64,000 nt of DNA from Neobacillus cucumis (GCF_016908975.1 NZ_JAFBEX010000023.1:1-64000), one strand, 5' to 3'. Positions 36,685-49,249 are shown, numbered from the stretch's first letter. The notes: generated by a model from the letters alone, not told the origin. Numbers and translations are program-made.

Positions 36685-36993
36685 TTAGCCCCACCACATC
36701 GCACAAACAAATACTGACCATAGGGATACGCAAAAACCTATCATTCCAAAACCATATATGTAAATAATATTAAATTTATTATCAAATTTTTTTACCTTTA
36801 TCATCAAATAGGCAAATAAAAGGATAACTAAGTATAGGCAAACACTTATAACCGTAAAGATGGTTAAAAAATATATCGGAGGATTTGTATTAGCCATATG
36901 TTCATCCACAAAATAGGCTAAAGATTGTCCGTATATACCAAATATAGTTGCAATTATCATTAACAGCCATATAAAAAAATGCACTTTCTTCAA
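36685..36993 (-). CDS. Small integral membrane protein
   Basis: 102 residues with three hydrophobic spans (about 5-25, 40-65, 78-100) and short charged loops. It lies just upstream of the DinB gene on the same strand. Family not recognised. Confidence 0.6.
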   Translation of the reverse strand: MKKVHFFIWLLMIIATIFGIYGQSLAYFVDEHMANTNPPIYFLTIFTVISVCLYLVILLFAYLMIKVKKFDNKFNIIYIYGFGMIGFCVSLWSVFVCAMWWG

Positions 36994-37152
36994 TCCCCAC
37001 TCCTCCTTAGAATCAAAATATCGTTGTGTAATTTTACACTAATTATAACAAATTTCCCATATATTAAAAATATAAATATAATCAAAATCAATTTAAATTT
37101 TTAATCTTTTTTTGGATAAAACTAACTATGGGATTAATAAGGGGTAACAGAA

Positions 37153-37260
37153 TTGAGCAACCAAATTAAAAGAAATATTATAAGGTTGTGGTTTATTTTT
37201 GGTTTTTTCTCATTTTTTAATTTAATTAGAAAGTCCCTGATCGTTCAAGAAAAAAGGTGA
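37153..37260 (+). CDS. Possible 35-residue membrane peptide
   Basis: TTG start behind AAGGGGT, a hydrophobic core (LWFIFGFFSFFNLI) flanked by lysine and arginine residues, and a hairpin shortly after the stop (about 37254-37283). It could be a chance frame in A/T-rich spacer. It is the only structure I see in the 370-nt gap between the membrane-protein and monooxygenase genes. Confidence 0.25.
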   Translation: MSNQIKRNIIRLWFIFGFFSFFNLIRKSLIVQEKR

Positions 37261-37367
37261 TTGCAATTTTAGGCAACCACCTTCTGTCTACTATTCAATA
37301 AAGGATACCTCATTTCCCTGACACCATTCAATATGGCGGCTGGCTCATTAACTATTGCCTCTGTTAG

Positions 37368-37673
37368 CTAAAGGCCCTTTCCACCCTTTGTTTGTAAAGT
37401 GCTGATTCTCTCCATTCCAGTAATGATTGGTTTTGCCTTCTTGATTAATGTTTGTGTAGCTTCAAGAGTTAGAGAGGCTTGATGGGCATTTTCATTACTC
37501 CACACTTCATAAATATAAACACAATTTGGCTCGTTTTCAGAAATATTTACAAGGTATATCTCGCATTCATCCAGATTCTTCATTGATTCTGCTGCTTCTA
37601 ACAAAATATCTACCATCGTGTCACGTTCGCCTTCTTGTATATTAAACTTAACAAACAAACTATATTTGTTCAT
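37368..37673 (-). CDS. Antibiotic biosynthesis monooxygenase (ABM)-domain protein
   Basis: 101-residue dimeric ferredoxin-like fold. The pattern FVKFNIQEGERDTMVDILLEAAESM...YEVWSNENAHQASL is that of YgiN-like quinol monooxygenases and heme/quinone-acting ABM proteins. Cofactor-free oxidation of quinols is typical, but the substrate is unknown. Monocistronic. Confidence 0.82.
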   Translation of the reverse strand: MNKYSLFVKFNIQEGERDTMVDILLEAAESMKNLDECEIYLVNISENEPNCVYIYEVWSNENAHQASLTLEATQTLIKKAKPIITGMERISTLQTKGGKGL

Positions 37674-37882
37674 ATGGTCCTCCTTAATTTTGATGTCTGT
37701 TAGTTATTTCTACATCCAAACATTTTTTCCTATAATTTCAATAAATAAAATTAATAAATGCTAATTTCAACTGCCACAAACTGCTATCTCCATAAAAATA
37801 CTCATTATTACCACTAAAATTATATTCTAAATTAAAGAGGAGACCCTGTTCAAATCCCCCCTTGCTAAAATATGTAAGATGT

Positions 37883-38674
37883 TCACATTACTACTTTAGT
37901 TTCTACTCCAAAATGGTCGGAAATGACTGATTTGTTTTCCCCATTAAAGATTACATTTGAATATTCAACCTTTACACCCTGGTTTGACAAAATTAAGTCG
38001 ATGCGTAAGTCTTGCTTATTATTTTCCCATCCATTAATTTTTCCCTTTACTGTTATTCCGTTATCTTTGTTTCTAGCCAATTGATAGGTATCATAAAGAC
38101 CTTGTTTTAATAAATAATCGTATCCTTCACCTTTGAGATGAGTGCTGTTATTAAAATCACCCAAAAGATAGAACTGCTCATCCTGATTTACATGCTGAAG
38201 CAGTGAGTCTAATTGATACTTAAAAGGTTCCTCAACATCTCCCCACCAACCCATATGACAGGAATAGAATGATATTGGTCTATTATTATAGATAATTTTA
38301 GCTCCAACAATTTTACGTGTTTTCCAGTTGTTAATATCAACAAGTTTAGAAACGTAGAAGGAAAATTCTTCAACGATTGGATATTTTGTTAGAATAGCTA
38401 GACCCTCCTCATACATCTCCTCTATTTCATTTGATAAACCCCAAACCAAGGAATATTCAGTGATTCCTAACTTTTTAAACTCTTGTAACAATATGTAGGC
38501 GAAATTACTAGATTTCACATTCTTATATACACAGTCTTCCTCAATTAATTGATTTACTTCTTGTAGGGCAATCACATCATATGATTTTTCTTTAATCGTT
38601 TGTGCGAGATAATTAATTTTCTCTAATTGAGATTCCTCTTGCCAAGAATGACAGTTTAATGTTAACAATTTCAT
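37883..38674 (-). CDS. Endonuclease/exonuclease/phosphatase-family protein
   Basis: 263 residues from the ATG that follows GGAGGAGA. Mg-dependent EEP fold: LTLNCHSW, the catalytic Glu in ALQEVNQ, GDFNNSTH and the terminal SDHFGVE. It is the last gene of a three-gene unit behind a LacI-family regulator. Such LacI-linked members often act on phosphodiesters of lipids or sugars rather than DNA; this is inference. Confidence 0.85.
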   Translation of the reverse strand: MKLLTLNCHSWQEESQLEKINYLAQTIKEKSYDVIALQEVNQLIEEDCVYKNVKSSNFAYILLQEFKKLGITEYSLVWGLSNEIEEMYEEGLAILTKYPIVEEFSFYVSKLVDINNWKTRKIVGAKIIYNNRPISFYSCHMGWWGDVEEPFKYQLDSLLQHVNQDEQFYLLGDFNNSTHLKGEGYDYLLKQGLYDTYQLARNKDNGITVKGKINGWENNKQDLRIDLILSNQGVKVEYSNVIFNGENKSVISDHFGVETKVVM

Positions 38675-38732
38675 TTCGTTTCTCCTCCCCATACTTGATG
38701 GATATGTTACCATCTTTCATACTTGGTCCAAC

Positions 38733-39692
38733 TCAAATTGTCCCTCTTTCAATAAATTTTACTTCGAATTCCTTTTTAGAAATTTCATCACGTACAGCTT
38801 GAAGGAAAAGTTGGTTACCTATATCTACCAGCGGAATTTCTATAGTTGTGATATTCATTATTTCCGCAATTGGCTGATTATTGAACCCTATTATGGCAAG
38901 TTGATCGGGTACTGATATATGTTCTTTTTGACAAGTAGCAACAATACCTGCAGCCGCTTGATCATTTGTTACCAACAGTGCAGTTGGAGGTGTATCCATC
39001 ACTTTTATTTGGTGAACTACTTTTTCACCGTCTTCAATATGAGAACAGTTATCAAATACAAAATAAGGGTTATAGGGTAATTGATTCTGACTAATAAAAT
39101 CCTTATATGCAGCATCTCGTTCAATACTGCTCGGCCCCGACCTCCTACCAACACAATAACCAATTTTCCGATGACCTTTTTCGTATAAATATTTTAGTGC
39201 CTTATAAAAAATTTTGTAATGATTTACAAAGGTTGTTGATACTTCTTTTTCATTAAGATTTTCACATAATACGATGGGGCCAAATGGCAAATGCTCCTCG
39301 ATGATGGACCAGTCACAAGATCTTGAACAAATAATTAAAGCGTCGATTTGCTTTTGTTTCAACATTTGCAACGCTTCCATTTCTCTGCTAACAATATAAT
39401 CCGTTTGAAATAAAATCAACTTATAGTTGTGTTTATTTGCTTGTATGGCTATTCCTTTTAATATCAAGGAAAAATAGGGATAATCGGAATACGGCAAAAC
39501 TACACCAATCATCTGAGTTTTTCCCTTACTTAAATGAACAGCATTTATATTTATTTGATAATTACTATCTTTAATTGCCTTCAATACAGCCATTCTTTTT
39601 TCTTCTTTAACAAATGGATAATTATTTAATACACGAGATACTGTTGATACAGATACTCCAGCCATCTTTGCCAAATCTTTTATATTTGTCAT
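38733..39692 (-). CDS. LacI-family transcriptional regulator
   Basis: 319 residues from the ATG behind AAGGAGCT; an ATG six codons earlier is inside the ribosome site region. N-terminal HTH IKDLAKMAGVSVSTVSRVLNN, hinge and periplasmic-binding-protein-like effector domain. It sits between the acetyltransferase-like small gene and the EEP gene, and a perfect 16-bp palindrome precedes the unit, so it is probably autoregulated. Effector likely a sugar or sugar-derived ligand. Confidence 0.9.
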   Translation of the reverse strand: MTNIKDLAKMAGVSVSTVSRVLNNYPFVKEEKRMAVLKAIKDSNYQININAVHLSKGKTQMIGVVLPYSDYPYFSLILKGIAIQANKHNYKLILFQTDYIVSREMEALQMLKQKQIDALIICSRSCDWSIIEEHLPFGPIVLCENLNEKEVSTTFVNHYKIFYKALKYLYEKGHRKIGYCVGRRSGPSSIERDAAYKDFISQNQLPYNPYFVFDNCSHIEDGEKVVHQIKVMDTPPTALLVTNDQAAAGIVATCQKEHISVPDQLAIIGFNNQPIAEIMNITTIEIPLVDIGNQLFLQAVRDEISKKEFEVKFIERGTI

Positions 39693-39710
39693 TTTTAGCT
39701 CCTTCATCAT

Positions 39711-40052
39711 TCAATCGTAGTAATCAAGAACGAGTGTATTTTCTTTCATTTCATTCCCTGATAGGGTCCATAAGCCTTGTAATTTATAACTTTTATTAGC
39801 AAATTTTTTAGGTTTGAATGAACAAATACCACTATAAAATTGTGATTCCTTATTACAATAGTTGAAAATTGCTTTCAGTTCACCTAGCTGATTTACCATT
39901 CCAATTAATTCTCCATTTATTATATTTTCCCCGAAAAACTTAGCACGAATAATTCCACCATTCTTTGTGAAATGAAACCTCGTGCCAGTTGCAATATCAC
40001 TAATGGTATCATTAGTACTGCTAACAAAAATCCGATTATTAAAATATTGCAT
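39711..40052 (-). CDS. Small protein of the mis-named n-acetylglutamate synthase family
   Basis: 113 residues from the ATG that follows AGGGGGAT. The block GTRFHFTKNGGIIRAKFFGENIINGELIGMVN...GICSF matches a small Bacillus family that databases often label N-acetylglutamate synthase although it is a beta-rich fold without GNAT motifs. First gene of the LacI-EEP unit. Function unknown. Confidence 0.65.
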   Translation of the reverse strand: MQYFNNRIFVSSTNDTISDIATGTRFHFTKNGGIIRAKFFGENIINGELIGMVNQLGELKAIFNYCNKESQFYSGICSFKPKKFANKSYKLQGLWTLSGNEMKENTLVLDYYD

Positions 40053-40168
40053 GAGAATCCCCCTAGAAATTTTCTTTGTTCTATGGTTTATTCCTGTTAG
40101 ATTAATTGCCAATATTAATTTCATACATTTCTTTTTAACAACTTTTCACTATATGCTGATTGTAATAG

Positions 40169-40184
40169 TTGAAACGCGTTTCAA
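40169..40184 (-). promoter_or_regulatory. LacI-family operator
   Basis: TTGAAACGCGTTTCAA, a perfect 16-bp palindrome of LacI/GalR type, 117 nt upstream of the first gene of the LacI-EEP unit. Confidence 0.6.
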
Positions 40185-40211
40185 GTCAATGAAAACTTTT
40201 TATAAATGAAA

Positions 40212-40251
40212 AGAAAAAGATCCCTTGATTATCAAAATGAAAAAAGGGATC
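40212..40251 (-). terminator. Terminator downstream of rph
   Basis: GATCCCTT/AAGGGATC stem (40219-40226 with 40244-40251), then TTTTTCTTTT on the minus strand. Lies 96 nt beyond the rph stop. Confidence 0.6.
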
Positions 40252-40346
40252 GCCGCAGCCATCCCATTCGTTGAACTTATAATGTTAAAACATAGAAATG
40301 CAGAATTTCAATACATCCTTTTGTATCCTTATGGTGTATTCAGCAA

Positions 40347-42959
<2,613 letters not shown>

Positions 42960-43023
42960 CTAACCATCAAATCTCAATATGTTTCTATTGAATTTTAGCA
43001 GTAGCAAATAAGAATAAACAGTC

Positions 43024-43052
43024 TTAATATACCATTTATTGTATGTTATAAT
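43024..43052 (+). promoter_or_regulatory. Sigma-A-type promoter for the LLM gene
   Basis: TTAATA (43024-43029), 17-nt spacer and perfect TATAAT (43047-43052). It gives a leader of about 180 nt before the LLM start, in which I see no clear riboswitch. Confidence 0.5.
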
Positions 43053-43241
43053 TAAATTAGGAAGAGTTAAAGTTCAATTACCTGTTAACCGATTCATCCC
43101 CCTCGAAAGTACCTCATATACCTTTTATCCTCATGTACTTATTCCCGAAAAATGATAAATAGTTGAAGGATAAATTCCTTTTTTCAAAGGGTTGAATAGT
43201 ATTAAACAAAAGCTATTACATCATTGCTGGGGGAGAAAAAC

Positions 43242-44303
43242 TTGAGTGCTGAAAATCATAATAGTATGGAAATTGGAATTTATACATTAGCGGATTTATA
43301 CCCAGATCCACTAACAGGGAAAACAATTAGTGCAAAGCAGCGGATAGAAGAAATTATTAAGATTGCAAAAATGGCTGATGAGGGCGGGCTTGATGTGTTT
43401 GGAGTAGGTGAACATCACCGTTTAGATTACGCAGTGTCCTCACCGCCGGTCATCTTATCAGCCATTTCACAAATCACCAAAAAAATTAAGCTGACAAGTG
43501 CAACAACAGTTTTATCCACTGTAGACCCTGTTCGCTTATTCGAGGATTTTGCAACCCTTGATCTTATTTCAAATGGGCGGGCTGAAATCATTGCAGGGCG
43601 TGGGGCTTTTATAGATTCATTTCCACTTTTCGGATATGATATAAAGAATTATGAAGAATTGTTTGAAGAACACATCGAACTCTTTCTAAAACTAAATACC
43701 GACGAATTGGTTACCTGGAATGGTCGTTTTCGTCCATCATTGAAGGATGCAGAAATATCTCCCCGTCCTGTTCAACAAAAAATTCCAGTATGGTTAGGTG
43801 TTTCAAGGACAATGGAAAGTGCAGAACGAGCTGGCAGCTTAGGGACTGGCTTAGTACTAGCCATACTTGGCGGTGATCCAAGCTTTTTTAAGCCGCTTGT
43901 TGAGCGCTACCGAGAATCCGCTTCTCAAAACGGTCATCCTCTGGAAAACTTGAAAGTCGCGGTTACCGGACACGCATATATTTCAAAAACGAATCAGCAG
44001 GCAATAAATGAATTTTATCCATATCATTCTAATTATTGGTATCACAGCAACCGACATCGTGGAATTCCTCTGCAATTAACAAAAGCAGATTTCGAACAGG
44101 CGTCTAGTAAAGAAACCGCCCTTTTTGTTGGAAGCTCACAGCAGATCATTGAAAAAATCATGCGCCAATACGAGCTGTTTGGTCACCAGCGATTTATTGC
44201 GCAAATAGACATAGGTGGTATGCCATTTAAAAAAGTTGCCGAAAACATAGAACGATTGGCAACAGAAGTGGCACCAGTCATACGTAAGGAAACTAAATCC
44301 TAG
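43242..44303 (+). CDS. LLM-class flavin-dependent oxidoreductase
   Basis: 353 residues from a TTG start placed by GGGGGAG; an in-frame ATG eight codons on is another option. Luciferase-like TIM barrel: FGVGEHHRLDYAVSSPPVIL, LTSATTVLSTVDPVRLFEDFATLDLISNGRAEIIAGRGAF. It uses FMNH2 or F420-like chemistry in homologues; here FMN is expected. Substrate unknown. Isolated from neighbours by a terminator. Confidence 0.88.
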   Translation: MSAENHNSMEIGIYTLADLYPDPLTGKTISAKQRIEEIIKIAKMADEGGLDVFGVGEHHRLDYAVSSPPVILSAISQITKKIKLTSATTVLSTVDPVRLFEDFATLDLISNGRAEIIAGRGAFIDSFPLFGYDIKNYEELFEEHIELFLKLNTDELVTWNGRFRPSLKDAEISPRPVQQKIPVWLGVSRTMESAERAGSLGTGLVLAILGGDPSFFKPLVERYRESASQNGHPLENLKVAVTGHAYISKTNQQAINEFYPYHSNYWYHSNRHRGIPLQLTKADFEQASSKETALFVGSSQQIIEKIMRQYELFGHQRFIAQIDIGGMPFKKVAENIERLATEVAPVIRKETKS

Positions 44304-44349
44304 AATTTCCTTTTGCTTTAAGTCAACAATTTTTCACAAGTGATGACTT

Positions 44350-44383
44350 AAAAGAGTTGCTATTGGAAGCAACTCTTTTTGTT
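44350..44383 (+). terminator. Terminator of the LLM gene
   Basis: AAAGAGTTGC/GCAACTCTTT stem (44351-44360 with 44369-44378), then T-run. The 320 nt from here to the AraC gene hold only the shared AraC element. Confidence 0.75.
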
Positions 44384-44613
44384 TATTTATAAAGTTACTT
44401 TACTCCCAAATATGTCTTTAAAAAAATACATCTTTTAATAAAAATTGTTAGAAGGTTTGATAGAGAATATTACAAGTTTTTTCTGTGTATTTTTTTAATC
44501 AAAAAATAAATATACAAATTTCGAATCAAAAATTGCATATTTTCGGCTCTGTATTTACTCTTATTAGGTTAAAGCCAACTATAGGATCCCCTTATCCCAT
44601 TCATATCAAGTTT

Positions 44614-44625
44614 TTGCCTAATCCT
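44614..44625 (+). promoter_or_regulatory. Element shared by the two AraC genes, copy 2
   Basis: TTGCCTAATCCT followed by CTCAC, 79-90 nt upstream of the second AraC gene, same place and sequence as at 34158-34169. Confidence 0.35.
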
Positions 44626-44703
44626 CTCACTTGCATTTACACGATAGACGAATATACGATAGAATGTGACTATGAATGATTCATCCATGAGGAGAATTGG
44701 ATA

Positions 44704-45630
44704 ATGTCTGAAGAAATCTACAAACAGCAGCATGAACTTGCCAATCTCATTTACCGTTATTCAGGAGATGATGGTGTTCACCAGACTGCTATCCCATCTT
44801 TATTTTTAATCCGTGAATCGGTTGTTACCGAACCCATTGCCAGAGTGAACGAAACATCCTTTTGTATTATCGTCCAAGGGGAAAAGGAAGTATTGTTAGC
44901 GGAGGAGCGCTTTAGGTACGGTCCAGGTCATTATATTGTTGCATCCGTTGACTTGCCGGTGACCGGGCAAGTCATAAAAGCTTCTTCTGATACCCCGTAT
45001 TTAGCTCTCAAGCTTGAATTTACACCCAATCAAATTTTGGCGGTTTTAAGTGATTCTGATATTCGCGTAGGAAAGAAAAAAAATGCCAAACGTGCTATGT
45101 TTGTTAGTAAAGTAGAGCCATCACTGTTGGATGCTGTCATTAGGTTAGCCCGGTTGCTAGAAAATCCGAAACATATTCCATCCCTAGCTCCTTTATACAC
45201 AAAGGAAATTCTCTATTGGATTCTGCAAGGTCCTCATGGGGGCGCTCTTGAACAAATGGCAATAGAGGGTAGCAACGGCGATCGAATTAGAGATGTTATT
45301 GAACATATCATCAATAATTATGACCGCTCTTTTAAAATCGAGCAACTTGCAGACATAGCGAATATGAGTGTCGCTTCTCTTCATCGGCACTTTAAAGAGG
45401 TTACGGCTATGAGCCCAATACAGTTTCAAAAACAATTGAGACTTCAGGAAGCTAAACGCATGTTATTAGCCGATTCGACAGATATCGCTGATGTCGCATT
45501 TCGCGTAGGTTACGAAAGTCAATCACAATTCAGTCGAGAATATTCTCGCATGTTTGGCCTGCCACCAAGAGAAGATATAAATCGTATGAGGGAGAAAAAC
45601 CCGAGCAAAGAATTAACGCTTAACCAATAA
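44704..45630 (+). CDS. AraC-family regulator with AraC_N domain, copy 2
   Basis: 308 residues, starting MSEEIYKQQ after GAGGAGAA. Same two-domain plan as the protein at 34243-35160 and closely similar over its length (VASLHRHFKEVTAMSPIQFQKQLRLQ; SQSQFSREYSRMFGLPPRED). It is followed by a bidirectional terminator. By analogy with copy 1 it probably once faced an aldo/keto reductase gene; here only decayed copies remain downstream on the other strand. Confidence 0.92.
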   Translation: MSEEIYKQQHELANLIYRYSGDDGVHQTAIPSLFLIRESVVTEPIARVNETSFCIIVQGEKEVLLAEERFRYGPGHYIVASVDLPVTGQVIKASSDTPYLALKLEFTPNQILAVLSDSDIRVGKKKNAKRAMFVSKVEPSLLDAVIRLARLLENPKHIPSLAPLYTKEILYWILQGPHGGALEQMAIEGSNGDRIRDVIEHIINNYDRSFKIEQLADIANMSVASLHRHFKEVTAMSPIQFQKQLRLQEAKRMLLADSTDIADVAFRVGYESQSQFSREYSRMFGLPPREDINRMREKNPSKELTLNQ

Positions 45631-45631
45631 T

Positions 45632-45674
45632 AGAAAAAGCCAATCTTTTATTTTGAAAGATTGGCTTTTTTTCA
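45632..45674. terminator. Bidirectional terminator
   Basis: AAAAAGCCAATCTTT with AAAGATTGGCTTTTT, loop of about six; serves AraC copy 2 and the convergent DUF2255 gene. Confidence 0.8.
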
Positions 45675-45677
45675 AAT

Positions 45678-46049
45678 TTATAATGGCATTACCTTGACTG
45701 TCGCAGACCGTGCGCGATTGCTAATCATTGAGTCAAGATATGGGCTGCTATTATACTTCTTACGGTAGGCGTTATCAATGAGGTCGTTGATTGTGCCGTC
45801 GACGGTCTCGAAATTGACTTCCTTCGTCATGCCGGCGACCGTGATCCGCCCTGCTTTCTGCTTTACCGCGGCCTGGTACCAACGCGAGTTCTGCCCGAAG
45901 TAGGCGCGTACATAAAGGGCATCGTCAACTACGACGGACCAAATCCAGGTCGGGGTCCCGTAGGTTACCCCGTCCTCACGGAACGGTGAGATGTGCAAGT
46001 CATCGGCCTCAGCAATTTTAAACAGTTCATCCTTCAACCATGTGGCCAT
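45678..46049 (-). CDS. DUF2255-family protein
   Basis: 123 residues. FREDGVTYGTPTWIWSVVVDDALYVRAYFGQNSRWYQAA is the family core; it resembles F420/FMN split-barrel nitroreductase-like small proteins. The reading frame is visibly richer in G+C (about half) than its neighbours, with GCC, GTC and CGG codons, which suggests recent transfer. Monocistronic with its own ribosome site (GGAGGT). Confidence 0.78.
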   Translation of the reverse strand: MATWLKDELFKIAEADDLHISPFREDGVTYGTPTWIWSVVVDDALYVRAYFGQNSRWYQAAVKQKAGRITVAGMTKEVNFETVDGTINDLIDNAYRKKYNSSPYLDSMISNRARSATVKVMPL

Positions 46050-46247
46050 TGTGAATTACCTCCTTACTTATATGTAGATAATTTTAAACAGAAACGAAAT
46101 GCTTGCAATAGTCAGATAACTTCTATTTGTTGATTATTGAACAGATGAATCAACATTGTTGATTATCTATTTCTTATTATCTAGTAAGTTATTTTTTGAC
46201 TCTGCTTCTTCTACCTTTGATTAGTTCGACCAAATTCTAGGGATTTC

Positions 46248-47417
46248 TTACTGGGAAAGCTGTTTAACCGGGTTATATAAGGAGCTTCGGAGTAGAATAG
46301 TCACCCAACTCAAAATCAGAAACAATAATCCTCCCCATAAGATGTATTCGATTCCCATGTCTGTGAGAAATAATCCTCCTACAGCGGTGCCGATGCTAAT
46401 CCCCCAGTTGGAGCAGGACACAAATAACCCATTTGCAAATTCAGGTGCTTCAGGAGCAGCAGACGTAATCCAATATTGGTTAATATTATTTTGTATGGAA
46501 AACAGGATCCCGAACAGCGTCATAATGATGACCATAGAAACTAGAATCTCTCCTGTGAAAAACCACACAATAAAAACGAGTCCCATTACAATGGGGAAAA
46601 AGATGGCCGTTTTCATCGCATTTCTGAACAGTAGCTTGCCTGCCAATACGTTTCCAAGAATACTGGCTACACCATATAAAAATAGAACGATACTTAAGGT
46701 TTTCCCAGATATATGAGTCACCTTTCCTAGATAGTCAGCTGTATAACTATTCGTGCCGGCTACAGCTGCCGTCATAAAAATAATCGTCGCAATGGATAAC
46801 CATGTAAGAGGCTTTTTCAATACACTTAACTGCAAGCCATAAGACATTTTTCCTTGCACAGGCATGGAAGGGACAAACAGCAAAGTCGCGAGAAAAGCGA
46901 GTGCATTAAGAACCGCAGCAAATGTCATTGCCATTTCAATCGAAGATATACTAGCAATAAAAGTAGTGATTGGCACACCAAGCACCATTCCTGCAGAAAC
47001 GCCCATTACGATTGTAGTAATCGCCTTACGTGCTTCTTTTTGATTGCCTGACGTAGCCGCAATTGTAAGTGCCAATGAACAATAAATCGGATGGAAAAAT
47101 GCTGGAATAGCTCGGGCAACCAGTGCAACGTTGAAGTCAGCTGCAAATATGGAAATCACATTTCCCAAAACGAAAATGCCCAATGATAGCAACATGACCT
47201 TCTTGCGATTGATGCCTGAAAACAATACGGGCAGGACCGGACCAGTTATAGCCACCACAAGAGCAAATAAACTTACCAACTGTCCTGCTCGTGAAACTGT
47301 AATTCCATAGTGGTCTGCCATTAAAGGAAGGATGCCGACCACACCCATTTCAGTATTCATGAGGCCAAATACGCCTATAGCTAAAATTAAAACAACTAGA
47401 TTAGTACGATTATTCAA
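46248..47417 (-). CDS. MFS efflux transporter (AraJ/YdhP-like)
   Basis: 389 residues, 12 spans, starting at TTG behind GGAG. MFS motifs GINRKKVMLLSLGIF (between spans 2 and 3) and the PIYCSLALTIAA segment of the DHA1 group are present. Its start overlaps the stop of an aldo/keto reductase remnant. Export of sugars or drugs is typical of the group; substrate unknown. Confidence 0.85.
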   Translation of the reverse strand: MNNRTNLVVLILAIGVFGLMNTEMGVVGILPLMADHYGITVSRAGQLVSLFALVVAITGPVLPVLFSGINRKKVMLLSLGIFVLGNVISIFAADFNVALVARAIPAFFHPIYCSLALTIAATSGNQKEARKAITTIVMGVSAGMVLGVPITTFIASISSIEMAMTFAAVLNALAFLATLLFVPSMPVQGKMSYGLQLSVLKKPLTWLSIATIIFMTAAVAGTNSYTADYLGKVTHISGKTLSIVLFLYGVASILGNVLAGKLLFRNAMKTAIFFPIVMGLVFIVWFFTGEILVSMVIIMTLFGILFSIQNNINQYWITSAAPEAPEFANGLFVSCSNWGISIGTAVGGLFLTDMGIEYILWGGLLFLILSWVTILLRSSLYNPVKQLSQ

Positions 47418-47506
47418 AAATACAACTCCTTAATCTTATTAACATAAAATGTAGCAATCATATCCATATCCTCTTGACTTAATTCGAAGTCAAAAATATT
47501 AATCAT
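47414..47506 (-). pseudogene. Remnant of an aldo/keto reductase gene
   Basis: A 30-codon frame with its own AGGAG site reads [17 protein letters not shown] and then unrelated residues to a stop that overlaps the MFS start. The first part equals the [14 protein letters not shown] segment near the C-terminus of the full-length reductase at 33206-34054. It is probably a deletion scar; its only use now may be translational coupling to the MFS gene. Confidence 0.6.
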
Positions 47507-47562
47507 TCGAAATCTCCTACTTTACCATTAAGGTGCCCCAAAAAGGAGCATCATGTTTTCCG

Positions 47563-48573
47563 TTAATCTTGTGGTATGGACAAAACGATTTTCCCAAAGT
47601 TTTCTCCCTTTTCCATTCTGAAAAGCGCCTCGGATGCTTCCTCCAGCGAAAAAGTTTTATCCAAAACAGGGTAAATCTTGTGTTCCTCCACGAATTTGAC
47701 CATTTCGGAAAAATCTTGCGGGCTTCCCATCGTTGACCCTATCATCGACATTTCTTTTACAGTCAAACTTGGCAGGACGAGATTCGGAACCGGTCCTCTC
47801 GTTGCTCCGAAGCTGACGATTCGGCTTCCGATTTTGCCTAGTGACACCAGTGTTTTAAACACTTCGCCGCCAATACTGTCGACGGATAGATCAATGCCGC
47901 CAGTTAATTTCTCCAATTCATCCGACCAATCATCTGATGTGTAGTTGACACCCTCGGTTGCACCAAATCTTTTTGCTTTTTCGATCTTTTCTTCTTTGCT
48001 GGATGTCACGTAAACTTTAGCACCGAGTGCGGCTGCAAATTGTACGAGATAGGTGGCTACGCCTCCGCCAACGCCAGGTATCAGAACGGTTTCACCTTTC
48101 TGCACTTTGCCCTTCGTCACAAGAGCACGGAAGGCGGTTAAACCAGCAAGAGGGAGCGCTGCCGCCTCTTCCCAAGATAAATGGGACGGTTTTAAATAGA
48201 CGTTTTCCGCTGGCACTTTCACATATTGGGCATAGGTTCCGTTAGTAGGAACGCCGAGAACTGTGAAGTCAGCCATTTTTTTGTTCATATCGTTGCCCCA
48301 GTTCAAACCGGGATTGATGATCACTTTGTCACCGATTAAGACATCGTTGACTTCAGCTCCAATTGCAACAATTTCCCCTGCGCCGTCAGAGCCGGGAATA
48401 ACGGGCAGCTTGATACCCGAATATTGCCCGTGTACGACCATCAAATCCCGTCGGTTAAGAGCTGCGGCTTGTAATCGCACGACGACCTCTTTCGAACCAG
48501 GTTTAGGCGTTTCTACATTTTCCAGCTTCAGTTGATTTGGTCCGCCTATTACGCTTAACATCATTGATTTCAT
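47563..48573 (-). CDS. MDR-family zinc-type/quinone oxidoreductase (YogA-like)
   Basis: 336 residues. GroES-like N-domain with [12 protein letters not shown] and the NADPH motif [20 protein letters not shown]. Zinc-binding cysteines are not evident. It overlaps the truncated aldo/keto reductase by 4 nt and is likely cotranscribed. A role in quinone or aldehyde reduction is probable; the MerR operators upstream of the unit suggest electrophile induction. Confidence 0.85.
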   Translation of the reverse strand: MKSMMLSVIGGPNQLKLENVETPKPGSKEVVVRLQAAALNRRDLMVVHGQYSGIKLPVIPGSDGAGEIVAIGAEVNDVLIGDKVIINPGLNWGNDMNKKMADFTVLGVPTNGTYAQYVKVPAENVYLKPSHLSWEEAAALPLAGLTAFRALVTKGKVQKGETVLIPGVGGGVATYLVQFAAALGAKVYVTSSKEEKIEKAKRFGATEGVNYTSDDWSDELEKLTGGIDLSVDSIGGEVFKTLVSLGKIGSRIVSFGATRGPVPNLVLPSLTVKEMSMIGSTMGSPQDFSEMVKFVEEHKIYPVLDKTFSLEEASEALFRMEKGENFGKIVLSIPQD

Positions 48574-49135
48574 ATGAAAATACCCTTTCCTTTCTCCATC
48601 GGCTTAAATATCCATTTTCCAGTTAGCGAAGACTTAACTCTCTCAGGATCTCTTTTTGAAGGTCCCAAACTCTTCTTTGTGTCTAACGTAGCAATCGCCT
48701 CCATGTCTTCTTGGCTTATTTCAAAGTCAAAGATATTAAAGTTTTCGACGATTCTCTCTTTATGAACAGACTTCGGAATCGTAACGACCCTTCTTTGTGT
48801 CAACCAGCGTAAAACCACCTGAGAAACGGATTTATGATGTTTTTCAGCAAGGGAAATTAACACCTGATTCTGAAAAATGTTATTTTTTCCTTGTGCTAAA
48901 GGTCCCCATGACTCATGTTGAACATTGTACTCCTTCATAACTTCAGCAGACTCTACCTGTTGGAAAAAAGGATGTGTTTCTACTTGGTTTACAGCAGGAG
49001 TTATTTCGTTATGGAGTATCAAATCTACTAGACGATCTGGTTCGAAATTACTCACTCCGATGGCCCTGATTTTCCCTTCCGCGTACAATTCCTCCATAGC
49101 ACGCCAAGAACCATATTTAACATAACATTTTGCAT
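48570..49135 (-). pseudogene. Aldo/keto reductase with internal deletion
   Basis: From 49109 down the frame reads [29 protein letters not shown] to the end, matching residues 114 onward of the full-length reductase. Upstream, AGGAGGATTTCAT-ATG and the first few codons (MQNVML) remain but are out of frame; about 105 codons with the catalytic Asp, Tyr, Lys and His are deleted. A shorter product of 175 residues from 49097 could be made but cannot be active. Confidence 0.75.
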
Positions 49136-49249
49136 ATGAAATCCTCCTGTATGATTATTGTTGTGATGAATCACTTCAGTATTGCCCTTGTAAATTCTCT
49201 ATATTGGGGAATACATTCTAGTATGCTGGATTGATTATTAGGTTATCAC

